Source: Jaltomata sinuosa
Lineage: Eukaryota > Streptophyta > Magnoliopsida > Solanales > Solanaceae
DNA: 64,000 bases
Assembly (NCBI GenBank): GCA_003996215.1
Contig: QJPP01001688.1
Location: 62,001-126,000, forward strand
Direction: 5' to 3'
Shown: piece by piece, positions 42,906 to 54,563 of the stretch
How the letters are laid out: every line of letters starts with the position of its first letter
Numbering within the stretch: position 1 is the first letter of the stretch
The notes under the pieces: model-generated
The model's database searches: none
Told to the model about the DNA's origin: nothing
What the model saw: the letters and a program-made list of their open reading frames with translations, nothing else
Made by a program: the position numbers and the translations under genes

Positions 42906-44059
42906 TCCACAGGTGTTGTACAAGAGCCAGAGGAGGGGTATATTTATTAGTAGAGGTATACATGGGAAGCCTTCCATGAGTCCTACCTGCTGGTCCTACG
43001 GGTAACAAAGGAGGTGCATATGATGCCACCTAGTTTCATTGTATCACATTATATCATTCATTCTGTATTCCGTTCCACCCTTGTTTGTTGTTTGTTGAGT
43101 GTATGCTCAGGAAGTATGGGATGCCAGAGGGTTTATTTTCACTTGTCTGTGTTCCTCCAGTGTGTGGGCGCTCATTGGGACTGTAGGTAGACTATTTTAG
43201 TCGATCCTAGTATAACATGTGTCCTTATTATATCTACTTGTGGGTTGTATTCGATCATCCTTACCTTGTGAGTTGTAGTTCAAGCATGTTTACATTTAGT
43301 TTCTATCCCTCCTTTCCCTTTATTTGAGGTTACCGGCATACCGCCATTTTTGTAGATTTTTTGTATGTTATTATTGTTGCAAGGATCCAGGTGCGTTCTC
43401 TATTCCTTCACTTGTGTTCTGTGATATAAATTTTGTGGCTATCATAACATACTTGTATTTTCCTTTTCTTCTATTCGTTACTAGTTTTCGTGTGCTTTCC
43501 TCTGCTTGCTTCTGTGACTCTTTCTTTTATATCTTCTTTATACTGCTTTTATATCTTATAAGCGCTCAATCGGCCTATGATGCCTACTAGGTACCCATTG
43601 CTTTACAATTGGTACTCAAACTATATTCTGCATCTTTTGATGCAGATCCTAGTGTGATCTATCACGATTGATCGCGCGCACACTCGTGCAGTGCTTCTAG
43701 ACATCCGAGACTTAGGGTGAGCTCCTGGAGACTGGGGCTTGGCTTTATCTTTTCTTTTGTACCACGTGCTCTTTTGCTATTCAGATACAGTTGTATATTC
43801 TTATTTTATTCCCTCTTGTAGTATAATTTAGTACTGGCTTCTATATTGGCATACCAGGTCGTGGGATTGTTTTGCTTTCTATATATATATTATGGTCGTT
43901 CTATTCATATACTTCTTATTCTTGCTTTTTTTATATTGTTTCTTGCGTGTTTTACTTAGACAGTAGTCTATTACTAACCATTCCAGGCTACGGGGATTGG
44001 TTTGCCTACGAAGGGGGGGGGGTAGGTGCCATCATGACCTAAAAAATTGGGTCGTGACA
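42906..44059 (+). repeat. Ty3 LTR 3' fragment, Tekay type
   Basis: Aligns with the last 1.1 kb of H's 5' LTR (50165-51395): GTATGGGATGCCAGAGGGTTT, ACTTGTCTGTGTTCCTC, CGGCCTATGATGCCTACTAG, and the end GGGTCGTGACA at 44059. No primer site follows. It forms an imperfect inverted repeat with part of 40853-42905. A run of ten G lies at about 44013. Confidence 0.65.
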
Positions 44060-46342
44060 TCTTCATCTTAAAAATGACATTAATCAACTTAGTTAGCAAC
44101 TCGATACCTACCCTACCTGCACTTTTCTAAAATTCCACTAGGATGCTTCCTCTTAGTTGGCTTTTTCTGAAATACGTAGTAATGCATGACTTAGAACATT
44201 TCTCAGGGCTAAACTCTATAGCATGATCTAAAGTGTAAAACAAGAGTAACATCACTAAATATATTGTAACCTCCTAATATTAAATATAGCGCGCTTTACA
44301 ACCATAATTAAGACTCTATTAGACATAACTTCATAGACTCTCAAAGACACTTGAAACTAGTTCTCTAGTACCAAGTTTGTCATACTCCAAATCTAGGCCT
44401 ACGCAAGATAGGCACTGGATGCCTTAACTTGCCCGAGCAAACCATCTACATGAAATAATTCATAATATATGCAGAAAAATGAAAAAGATTCATATCATAA
44501 ACAATTCTAAAAAGATTTTCATTCTTAAGCTTTCTTTAAATAAAAAATAAATTATCCAATATAAAAAAAGATTTTTCAAGTTTACATCATCAAACTTCTA
44601 GACTCGTCTAATCTATGAAGCATCTTATATAACATGAATAAATTGTTTTACACGAAAGTGTCCCCTATTATGCTTATAAGAAATACTAGAAAATGTGAAA
44701 TAAAAGACATGCCTCAAGAGCAAACGAGGCTCACTAATAGTTCAATGCATAGAACCTAGCATGGTGCTTCATCGTCAATTTGAGTTCCTGAGTCTGCATT
44801 TCTTAAAATGTAGCACCCTTAACAAAAGGAATGTAAGTACATATGAAATTGTACTGTACGTAAAATAGCTAATTGAAAAAACACGACTAAAGTAGAAAAT
44901 GCAACTCAAGAAATCACAATCATATCATGTAAAAATTGAAAGATTCAAAATATCATTAATTTTCCCTTAACATTCATCTTTTATCATTCGTTAGTTCATT
45001 ATGGGAGGTTCTTGATCTAACCGACATAAAATAACTATGTAAACACGTGAAGTAATATCTCAACTTTATTACCTAAGCCATTTTAACCTTATCAGGGTAC
45101 AAGACATTCATAACATGTTTTTCTTGCAAAGGATTCACAATAAGACTCACTGGTGCATCATGTAAGATTTTTCTGAATCAATGAAAATGATCCAAAACCT
45201 ACATTGACATACGTAATTTTGAGAATCATTTAAATATTCCTTCCAACAATGAATACTATTCCCGTTTATTATATGATAAAGATTAACACATATACACATT
45301 TAGCTCCATAAGCTCATAAATCATGGTTAGCTCAATATCTCATGAATTATAGTTTATTTACTATACATTATATTGGAAAAGTCGTTAGCTTCATAAAGCA
45401 CGTTTTGTAGATTATAGTCAAGTAAATTATATCATAACATCATAAATTTTATAATTTGATAAAAATCATGGTTCATTAGAAATTCATAATTTGATAGAAA
45501 GTCATAGGGATCATGGATTCTTGATCATGATGAGAACTCAAACTGAGCATAGAAAATTCATGGTTTTTAAATGAATTAACATGAACAAGCACATTGACTT
45601 TCATGACTTAACCTAACTTGTTTATAGAGAAAAACTCATAGACATAAAGAACATAATATAGGAAGGAAAAATGATGTTTTTGTACGAGAGATAGCCTTAG
45701 ATGCCTTTAATAGTTCCTAATCATAGCCAAAAATCCAATCTTTGACAAATAATGCTTAAAACATGTGCTTGACCCTTTCAAGGAGAATCACTTAGAAGTT
45801 CCTACGATCATGGGTTAGAATCACATTATATAATTGCATACAGTGTTACAAACACTTAGAATCAACTAGATTTGCATAGGAAGACTTAAAGTGGTGCAGA
45901 AAGTGGTGCAGAGAGGTGTTGGGAGGAGAGAAGATATCTCGTAGGAGTTAATTTCATCACAGCACAAAGATCCATCATGGTTAACCTTACCACATTAGGT
46001 GTTGCATTATGGTGTCGTATACATCTGATACTTAGAACAAAAGCATGGTCCTCTAATACTTTCATCATGGAACAATACCAATTACGATGAACTTTTGCAT
46101 GCTGGGCACATCATTGTTCTCCTTGATGTTGTGCCAACACTTAGAAAATTATTTAATTCTATGGGTAAAATATGCATAACTTCTGCTATCAATTTCTGAT
46201 AGATGAGTGGTTAGATTAGTTAGAATCCAAATATGCATTTGGTACCGTGTATAACCGTACATTCTTATCATCACCACACAACTTCTTCAGATTTGTCATT
46301 TCTTATTTGTTTTACTATAGTATGGAAATTTGAGGTGTTACA
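44060..46342 (-). repeat. Probable inverted LTR or solo LTR
   Basis: The right end GAGGTGTTACA at 46342 is, on the minus strand, an LTR start TGTAACACCTC. The landmark near 44760-44830 (AAATGTAGCACCC on the plus strand) resembles the R region of Ty3 LTRs in reverse. The left end is not defined. AT-rich, no coding region found. Confidence 0.45.
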
Positions 46343-47966
46343 ATAACTATACCACTCATGATTTAGAGATGGTTGATGACGTTCAAAACAACTCTTCCGA
46401 AGGAGGTGGCAACAATTGTTAAGAAAAATAATAAGTAACCCAATGGGAGTCGGGGTCGAATCAATGGAGATTGGTACGATTAAGCAAAGTGTAAGCAAAG
46501 TGTTCAAAAAAGTAGATAAAATGGGGCAAATGGTTTGAAAATTAAGATTAAAATTGTTACAAAAGAACAACGTAAGCACGATTGATTTACTCAAGATTGG
46601 AAGGCTAGGGGTGTGCTTCTGATGGGTTCATGCAATTGGATAGGGGTTGATTATTCAAGCAAACTCTCAATTACTAGTGCGGGTAGCCTTGGTTCAAGAT
46701 ATACTTAGTATTTTTTCAACCCACTAAGCATGTATGATATGGTCACTTTCAAGCCCCATAGGTGGACAACAAACCAACCAATTCAGCTTAGGTGAGTCAA
46801 GATATTTCTAGTCTTAACTCTTAAGATATTTCTAGTCTTAACTCTTAGGTATAAATTTCCCAAATGAAGCTATTTCTAGCCTCAACTTATGGATGAAATA
46901 CCAAATCCTCACTATTAAATTCTTACCCAATTAATGAACTTCTTCTTCAAGCAAGCACACAATTAATAAGCCAAATTAATGTTTTCAACCATTAATTTTA
47001 TAATTATAATATGAAAAAGTCAATAGACTCACACATACTAATCAATTATAAACCCATATAATCAACACCCATTTCCAAATTTAAACACTCATCATACACA
47101 CACCCCTACAATATAGTTTAGCTACTCATGGAGAAGGAATAAGAGAAGATACTAATTGGGTTTTCCAAAATTAAATTCATTCTTCAATAACCAAATTAAA
47201 ATTCCAAGGTCAATGTTAACAATGGTGTTTTTAACTCTAGAGAAGAAGAAGAAAATTGTACTCTCAATTTTACTCTACGTAATTTGATAATTGGGAATTA
47301 AAAATTATAATATATCCCTTGCACAAATCCCAAAATGGGACTTGGAAGTTCCTTTATTATACCATCACAAATCTGGACCATTTTGTCCCTCAATTCATTT
47401 GTGAAGACATGTGCGATGGAACCTCTGATCGCCCATGGAGACTTGTGGCTCGCAGGTGTCGAGTTATTGAGTAACTGAGATTCTCGTCACTTACGATCCC
47501 ACTTGCGAGGATATGGGTGATCATCCTTGGATATTTGCGGCTGGCATGAGCATGAACTCTTAGGCAGTGTTTCAGTTCCTTTGTGCGTTGGCACCTGCGT
47601 AACACACGTGCCCTCTTGCGACACGCATGCCGGCTCACCTGTTGTGGACAAATCATTGTTCTTTCGATCATATTTTGACTTGACTTCCACCAAAAGTATC
47701 TACATATAGGACAATAAAGGCAATAAATCCTTCTAAATCATAACATGTCAAAGAAATAATTCATGCGTAGAAGTTAAATAAGTTAGTGTATTACCAACTT
47801 ATCAAATCCCAAAACATTAACTATTGTTTGTCCACAAGAAAAACACTTATAAGGCTAAGGATTGACAAACACTTCTCAATACTTAAGGAATGCACAAAGG
47901 ACTATATCGACTAAAAGACTTAGGAAAATAAGAAATAAAGGACTAAAAAAAGAATCAATTCATTTG
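46343..47966 (-). repeat. Athila-like LTR and 3' internal fragment, inverted
   Basis: Text such as GTCGGGGTCGAATCAATGGAG near 46450 parallels TTGGGGTCGAATCCCACAGAG in the E LTRs, and ACTATTGTTTGTCCACAAGAAA near 47820 parallels the tract just inside E2's 3' LTR. The likely LTR is about 46418-47809, ending TTATCA, with a remnant of internal region cut off by H's LTR at 47967. The family differs from E1/E2: no TGACGG cluster, but GC-rich words lie at 47405-47640. No gene. Confidence 0.45.
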
Positions 47967-50900
47967 TGTGATGACCCTTCTGGTCATCTTCGCATTTACG
48001 CATTCATTGTACTTTAGAGCCTTTCTGTAGTGGCCCAAAGTCATTTATTGCTTTCTAGGACCGGTAGTTTGGTGCACTGGTTATTCATTTGGTCGTTTAG
48101 ACCATTTGCCTATTTTAGAGCTTAAACTTAGAATATCATTGACTTTGGTCAAAATTCTTAGCTAACGTGCTCGGAATTGAATTTGAATAGTTCTGTTAGC
48201 TCCATAGTGATGAGTTTGGTCTTTTTTGACCATTAATTGAGGCCTGAGAACTTCCGGTGTGGTTTTTGTCTGGTTCTCCTAGTTTTTAGGCCATTTGGAG
48301 TTGAAGGTGTAACTTCGGCTGACTTTCGATGATCGGAGTGTCAGTTTCGAAATCCGATGATTCCATAAGCTCTGGAATGTTGAGTTTGGGCTATGAAGAT
48401 GGTTGGTTTGGTTCCGGATGAGTCAGGCTCATTTTGAGCCTTTGAGTTTCTTTTCGTTAGTGTTGACTTAGGTAAACATTTCTCTGAAATGACCTCGTAT
48501 GAAAGTTTCGTCGATTCCGTTGAGTCCAACACGTCGTTTCAACACTATTAGCATTATTGGATTTTGAATATCAATTTCTGATTGTGGCCGGAATGCCCCA
48601 TCGAGTTTATTTTAAAATTGCAGAAAATTAATTGCGGCCAGAAGCTATAAATAGCTGGAAATTCGTTTTTTCCAGCCACTTCTCCTCATTTTTCTCACTC
48701 TAAACTCATTTTTCTCTCTACCAAAATGCTCTTGATCATTTCTAATCCTTGGGGAATCAATTGCTTGTGGATTTTCCGTGTTTTTCTGATTCTTGGTAAG
48801 TCATCTTCTCCACTAGTCCCTTTAGATTCCCTTGACTTTTCTTAATTTCCTCCATTGTTGCTCCTACCAAAGTTTGGAAATTCTTATGTAATGGATTCCC
48901 CCAGCTCATGCATGCTTCGTCGAAGTAAAGGATTGTCCATCTTGGTTTGAAATTCCATCTTTTGGGTAAGTAATTCTTGCCTAATTTTGGTTTTATTTTT
49001 CAAAATTTTCATTCTTTAATCCCCAACTTGGGCGGGCTGTTTTGGTGACCTTCCCTTGTCCAATTGTGCTCAAATTTGGATCATGCCTTTTTGGCATCGT
49101 TGGGGTCATCGTGGTTCTATTCATTTTTGGTTTCAGTTTATGGTCCCCGCAGGCCCGCTTTTGACCTGGATATCGACCCAGCTACAATTGTAGCAATATG
49201 GGTATCGTTAGACTCGTCTTAATAATTTATTCATGAATTTGATAGTTTGATTCTTGTTCAGAGCTTATCAGAGCAGCTTGGCCTCAGTTATCATCGTTCT
49301 TGTAACTTGTCGTTGGACGGCAGGTAGGTTACGGCTTAACTCCCTAGACTTTGCATATATCGGGTAAAATTGTACTAGTTGGCATCCTTGGGTTGGGTTA
49401 TTAGGTTGGTACCATAGACCTTGACCATTTTTCCATGATTCATCCTATTACTTTCCTCCGTTGTATGTAGTATTCCAATTAGTTGATATATGTATTACCC
49501 ATGTGACCCCGTGAGGTCTTTTTGACTCTAGAACATAGAAGGTGGGATTATTGGGAATGTCCGCAAGTCCCAAATATAGAAATATATTTCTAGGCTGGTT
49601 ATACTTGTTGAGTAGCTTTGGAGCCTGTGCAGGGCCGTTAGGTTGATTGTGAGCTGCCAGGCAGCTATATGGGTTGATCATATCATTTCCATGCAATTAA
49701 AGAGGTTTTCCACGTTTTATTATGGTTTTTGTCTTCTGGCCTATGGAAACTGATTTTTTAAACCTTGTATGGCCCAGAAACCCATTTTCGATGAAATTGG
49801 ACTTGGAAATGATTTAACTTGATATGTGGATCTTCTTTGGGTAAAAAAAAGGTTAAAAATATGGTTTTATCATGATTTACTACTATTGCTAGACTCGACC
49901 GAGTTGGAGTGCCAGCTGAATTTTCTTACTGATTTGAAATGATATTAGGCTCGGCCGGGTCGAGCATCTGAGATTTTTTACTATTGTTTTAGACCCGGTT
50001 GTGCCCGAGCACCCTTGGAAAGGTTTTTGAGACATCTTTTTCACTGTTTTAGTCCTAGATAGGGTCTAGGCATGCATAGTTGAGAGACGGCCACTGGCTT
50101 GAACTTGGACTTGATTCTGGAGGACATGTTTTGATTCTGAGTTTTAGTATGGGGTCTGGGACCTCAATGGACCTTGTCGCTTTGGGCCTGAGGCTTTGGG
50201 TTGGGTGTGGTAGAGGGAAGGGTATACGGTGGAGTAGAGGTATACGGGATGTGTCCTTCTATAGAACCTTCTTGACGGTCTCGATCGGCACCAGAGGAGG
50301 TACACACAGAGGTTCTATTTCACCCTGAGGTTTACATGCCTCACATAATTCATTGTTCGGGATTCCACCCTTATTTATTGTTTGTTGATTGTATGCTCTG
50401 GTAGTATGGGATGTCGGAGGGTTTGTTTTCACTTGATTGCGTTCCTCAGTTATATGGGTGGCTAGGGGATTGTAGGTAGACTCTCGGTACTTATTACAGA
50501 ATTGTTCTCTATTACGGTTATAAGTGTGGAGTTGGACTCTGCTAGGCTGTTATTTCAGGATTTGAGATTGATATGGTTTGGCTGGTTATTTATTCTATTT
50601 ACCAAGCATGTCTACTTTATCCTTCTCTCCCACTCTTTACGCTCGAGGTTACCAGTATACCTCCCATTTCTAGAACCTACACTTGTATATAAACTATTTT
50701 TGCAAGGATCCCAGGTGTGTCATACTTACTTTCACCTGTGCCTGTTGTGTGTATATATTTTATATGCTAGCCTTATATGTTGTTTTCTGTTATCTTCCCT
50801 TTGGGCTAGTTCCTATGTACTTTTCATTGATTTATGTGATTGTTTGCTTCTACTCTATCTGCTATTGCTCTTTTACTTTATATGTGCCCCGTCGGCCTAT

Positions 50901-51395
50901 GATACCTATTGGGTACCTTATACTTCGCATTTGGTGCTCACCCTACCCTCTGCATCTTCTGGTGCAGATCCTAGCGTAGGCCATCATCGTTAGCGTGTTG
51001 GAGACTCGTATGGGGTGCAGTTTTTGGATCATCCAGGCTGAGGGTGAGCTCTTGGCGTTTAGAGCTTAACTTTAGTTATCCTTGGTGTATTTTGTACTCT
51101 TATAGTTTTAAAGACATTGTGTATATATGACTTTTTGACCTTTGTACTCCTTATGTAGTTTGGCTCTTATACGCTTTGATACCAGGTTTTGGGTTTGGCT
51201 TAGTTTTTGCATTTTATATGTATTACTCTTGTTATCTATTTTCTTCTTCTTATGCCCTAGCTTCTACTTATGTATCAAATATTCCGCTTAAATTGTTAGA
51301 AGGTAGCTCATTACTAACCATTCTGGGCTATGGGGATTGGTTCGCTTACTGGAGGGTTGTAGGTGCCATCATGATTGAGAAATCGGTTCGTGATA
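47967..51395 (+). repeat. Element H: 5' LTR (3.4 kb)
   Basis: Starts TGTGATGACCC and ends GGTTCGTGATA, where the last bases were probably TGACA. A TATA box (TATAAATA) lies at 48646-48653. The same start and TATA are found in the 3' LTR at 63022. Identity over the visible part is in the high 80s percent by eye, so this is an old insertion. Hydrophobic-looking short frames at 50500-51000 are LTR sequence, not genes. Confidence 0.85.
48646..48653 (+). promoter_or_regulatory. TATA box of element H 5' LTR
   Basis: TATAAATA in context AGCTATAAATAGCTGG. The 3' LTR has the same box at 63713-63720. Confidence 0.7.
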
Positions 51396-51607
51396 GCTTT
51401 GTATCATAGCTATAGGTTCACCAGTGTCATCGGTATAGGAGCCAATATCTAGTAGAGTCCTGTGGATTGGGGCGGAGATGTTTGTACTCAATCTTCGGGA
51501 GGCTATAATGACATCTTAGGAAAATAGATTGTTTTTGTTCCTCTTTTATGCGTAGTATCCTTGAAAGGTTCTAGAAATCTCACTTATTCTGGTTCACTCT
51601 TCCACAG
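51396..51607 (+). other. Element H: primer-binding site and leader
   Basis: TTGTATCATAGC at 51399-51410 matches the initiator-Met complement TGGTATCAGAGC with two changes. About 200 bp of leader lead to the gag ATG. Confidence 0.7.
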
Positions 51608-53113
51608 ATGGTTCGTACGAGATCTTCAGCTTCTGGCGGAGGAGAACCTCCTGCCCCTGCACCTCCGACTTTAGCTGAGGGCTGGGGTGGTCACTGGGGT
51701 AGAGGTAGTGGTCGAGGGCGCCCCAGAGCAGTGACACCTGCTAGATCTGCTAGAGTTGAGGTAGAGCCAGAGTTAGCTCCAGAGCAGCAACATATGGACC
51801 CGGGGATCAGGTACCACCAGCTCCAATACCAGTTCCAGCATCAGCTTCAGTCCCACCTCACTCTTCAGATATTCGGGGTTCGTTACTTCAGCTTCTGGGT
51901 ATGATTAGAGAGATACCTTCAGAGGCAGCACAAACATCCACTCAGGGGGAAGCCCTGGTTGTTCAGAGTTCAGGAGCATAGCCTGTTACTGCGGCTCTCA
52001 GTGCTGAGGTTGTTCCAGTTCCATCGATTGCCCCGCCTCTTGCTCCCCTCCCCACTATGATAGAGATGGAGCAGAAGGCATTGGGTAGGTTTCTGAAATT
52101 AGCGCCGCCGAGGTTTGCTGGTACACAGGGTCAGGACCCATATGACTTTATCACCACCTGTGAGGAGATACTGCATCATTTGGTCTTGTTGGAGACCCGC
52201 GGGGTTAGATATACTGCATATCAGCTGGAGGGTCCAGCGAAGTTATGGTGGAGATCACAGGTTGCTTGCAGGCCTTCTACATCACCTAATTTGAACTGGT
52301 CTGAGTTCTATGAAGCCTTTATGGCCAAGTTCTTGCCACAGAGTGATCGAGAGCGTCAGAGGGAGGAGTTCACTAGACTTTCTCAGAATACTATGACTGT
52401 CTCGGAGTATGAGACATGCTTCCATCAGCTTGCTCCCTTTGGAGCCATGATTATACCTATTAAGGTCGATAGAGTCTGCAGATTTGTTTGGGGTTTACAG
52501 AGAGATTTCAAAGAGCCTGCAGAGATACTGGTTGCTAATGGTCAGTCATTCCAGGCTATTGCAGATTATGCCCGCACAGTGGAGGATTCGCATCGTCATG
52601 ACACTGGGGCCAGAGATAAGAGGCCTCGACATCAGGGTGGTTACAGTAGTTCTAGGCATAGTGGTAGAGGTTCAGGCCAGTGGGGCCGAGGTTCTCAGTC
52701 GCAACAGCATCAGGGTCAATCTAGCTGATAGGTAAAGACATCACTTCAGGCTTTTGGTTCTCAGTTTGAGCAGGGTCAGGGCAGTTAGTGTGTTCATAGT
52801 GGTCATCCATCGAGAGGTACAGATTCTGGGGTATCAGGCCATGGTGGCCATTCTGGTTCTGCTGGTTCATCCTGACCGAGTAGGTCATCAGGGGCTTGCT
52901 ATACTTGTGGTGTGGTTGGTCACTTTTCTAGAGATTGCCCCCAGCAGGGTACAGTTCAGCCAGTCGAGCCATTACGAGCAGTTCAGCCTCTGGCTAGAGG
53001 GGGTGGTAGTAAGACTAGGGGTGGAGCCCCACGTGATAGAGTAGGTGGTAGGGATGGTGGTCAGGCAGGTGGGGGTCATTGTCAGTTCTATGCAGTCCCT
53101 GGGAGACCGTAGG
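51608..53113 (+). pseudogene. Element H: gag with intact CCHC knuckle
   Basis: ATG at 51608 opens MVRTRSSASGGGEPPAPAPP, a Pro/Gly/Arg-rich N-terminus. A frameshift near 51800 moves the sequence into the frame shared by the rest of gag, protease and RT. The capsid core is open from 52057 to 52728: FLKLAPPRFAGTQGQDPYDF, YQLEGPAKLWWRSQ, FYEAFMAKFLPQSDRERQREEF. A Gly/Arg/Ser/Gln-rich linker with stops follows. The zinc knuckle CYTCGVVGHFSRDC (52897-52938) has all CCHC ligands. Structural protein and RNA chaperone of the particle. Confidence 0.85.
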
Positions 53114-53541
53114 TAGAGTCCTCAGATGTCGTGATCACAGGTATGATTTCTTTATGACGTCAACAAGCTTATGCCTTGTTTAATCCTGGATCAACTTGTT
53201 CATATATATCTGCCTACTTTCTGCCATGTTTGGGGTTAGCTAGTGAGCCATTGTCTGTGCCTGTTTCTATTTCGACCTCAGTAGGAGATTCTTTCGTAGT
53301 GGATCAAATTGTGAGATCTTGTGTGATATCTTTTGGTGATTTGGGTACTTGGGCTGACCTGGTGATACTTGATATGTTGGATTTCGATGTGATACTGGGC
53401 ATGGACTGGTTATCCCCTCACCGTGCATTTTTGGATTGCTACGCCAAGACTGTTACCATAGTCATGCTCGGTGTAGCCCCGGTTGTGTGGCAGGGTTCTG
53501 TTAGCCATGCACCATCTAGGATCATTTCTTGTCTTTGATCT
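53114..53541 (+). pseudogene. Element H: protease with Asp-to-Asn active site
   Basis: Active-site loop ALFNPGSTCSYIS: the family Asp is Asn, a single G-to-A change that abolishes catalysis. The second block FDVILGMDWLSPHRAFLDCY is intact. Stops at 53109-53111 and 53154-53156 precede it. The frame is otherwise open to 53538 and continues into RT. Confidence 0.85.
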
Positions 53542-54563
53542 ATGAAGATGATATCCCGTGGGTGTTTAGCTTATCTGGCATATGTCCCTGATGCTAGTGC
53601 TGACCCTATGTCTCTTGAGTCTGTTCATGTGGTTAGAGACTTCCTAGATATGTTTCCTACTGACCTATCAGGCCTTCCACCCGAGAGGGATATTGATTTT
53701 GCCATTGAGTTAGAGCCAGGCACCAGACCCATTTCTATTCCTCCCTACCGTATGGCTCCTACTGAGTTGAGAGAGCTTAAGGAGCAGCTCCAAGATTTGT
53801 TAGCTAAGGAGTTCGTTAGACCTAGTGTGCCTCATTGGGGTGCTCCTGTTCTCTTCATGAAGAAGAAGGATGGGTCAATGCAGATGTGTATTAATTATCG
53901 GCAGTTGCATAAGGTGACAGTGAAGAATAAGTATTCGATACCCAGAATTGATGACTTATTTGATCAATTTCAGGGTTCCGCTGTGTTTTCAAAGATTGAT
54001 TTGAGGTCCGACTACCATCAGTTGAGGATTAGGGCGGAGGACATCCCTAAGACAGCATCCAGGACCCGTTACAACCACTATGAGTTCCTGGTGATGTCTT
54101 TTGGGTTGACTAATGCCCATGCAGCCTTCATGGACTTGATGCACAGAGGGGTTATCCCGTACTTGGATATGTTCATGATAGTCTTCATTGATGACATCTT
54201 GGTATACTCGAGGAGTAGAGATGAGCATGAGAAGCACTTGGGGACTGTACTTCAGACTTTAAGAGATCATCGGCTTTACGCCAAGTTCTCAAAGTGTGAG
54301 TTTTGGTTAGAGTCAGTTGAATTCCTAGGGCACGTGGTTTCCAAGTATGGGATTAGAGTTGATCTGAGTAAGATTTCTGCAGTTCGTGATTGGCCTAGAC
54401 CTACTACTTCTACCGAGGTTTGCAGCTTTGTTGGGTTAGCCGGGTATTACAGACGGTTCATTGAGGGATTTTCTTCCATAGCAGCAACCTTGACTATGTT
54501 GACTAGGAAGGATGTTCCATTTCAGTGGTCTGATCAGTGCGAGGATAGCTTCAAGAGGCTTAA
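53542..54563 (+). pseudogene. Element H: reverse transcriptase, open to the insertion point
   Basis: About 340 uninterrupted codons: FPTDLSGLPPERDIDFAIEL, PISIPPYRMAPTELRELKEQ, IDDLFDQFQGSAVFSKIDLR, YEFLVMSFGLTNAHAAFMDL and the catalytic box VFIDDILVYS with Asp codons at 54190-54195, then VGLAGYYRRFIEGFSS. All catalytic Asp residues are present. At 54563 the frame is interrupted by element I; the next codons continue at 60724 in the same frame. Clade: Tekay/Del-type chromovirus, different from A and I by sequence. Confidence 0.9.

Noticed and set aside
44008..44022. Run of ten G near the end of an LTR fragment as a quadruplex or regulatory signal
   Set aside because: A single homopolymer run in a decayed LTR; could also be a sequencing-length error.
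50502..50993. Hydrophobic frames in H's LTR, resembling transmembrane proteins
   Set aside because: They lie in the T-rich R/U5 part of the LTR, differ in frame between LTR copies, and have no family support.
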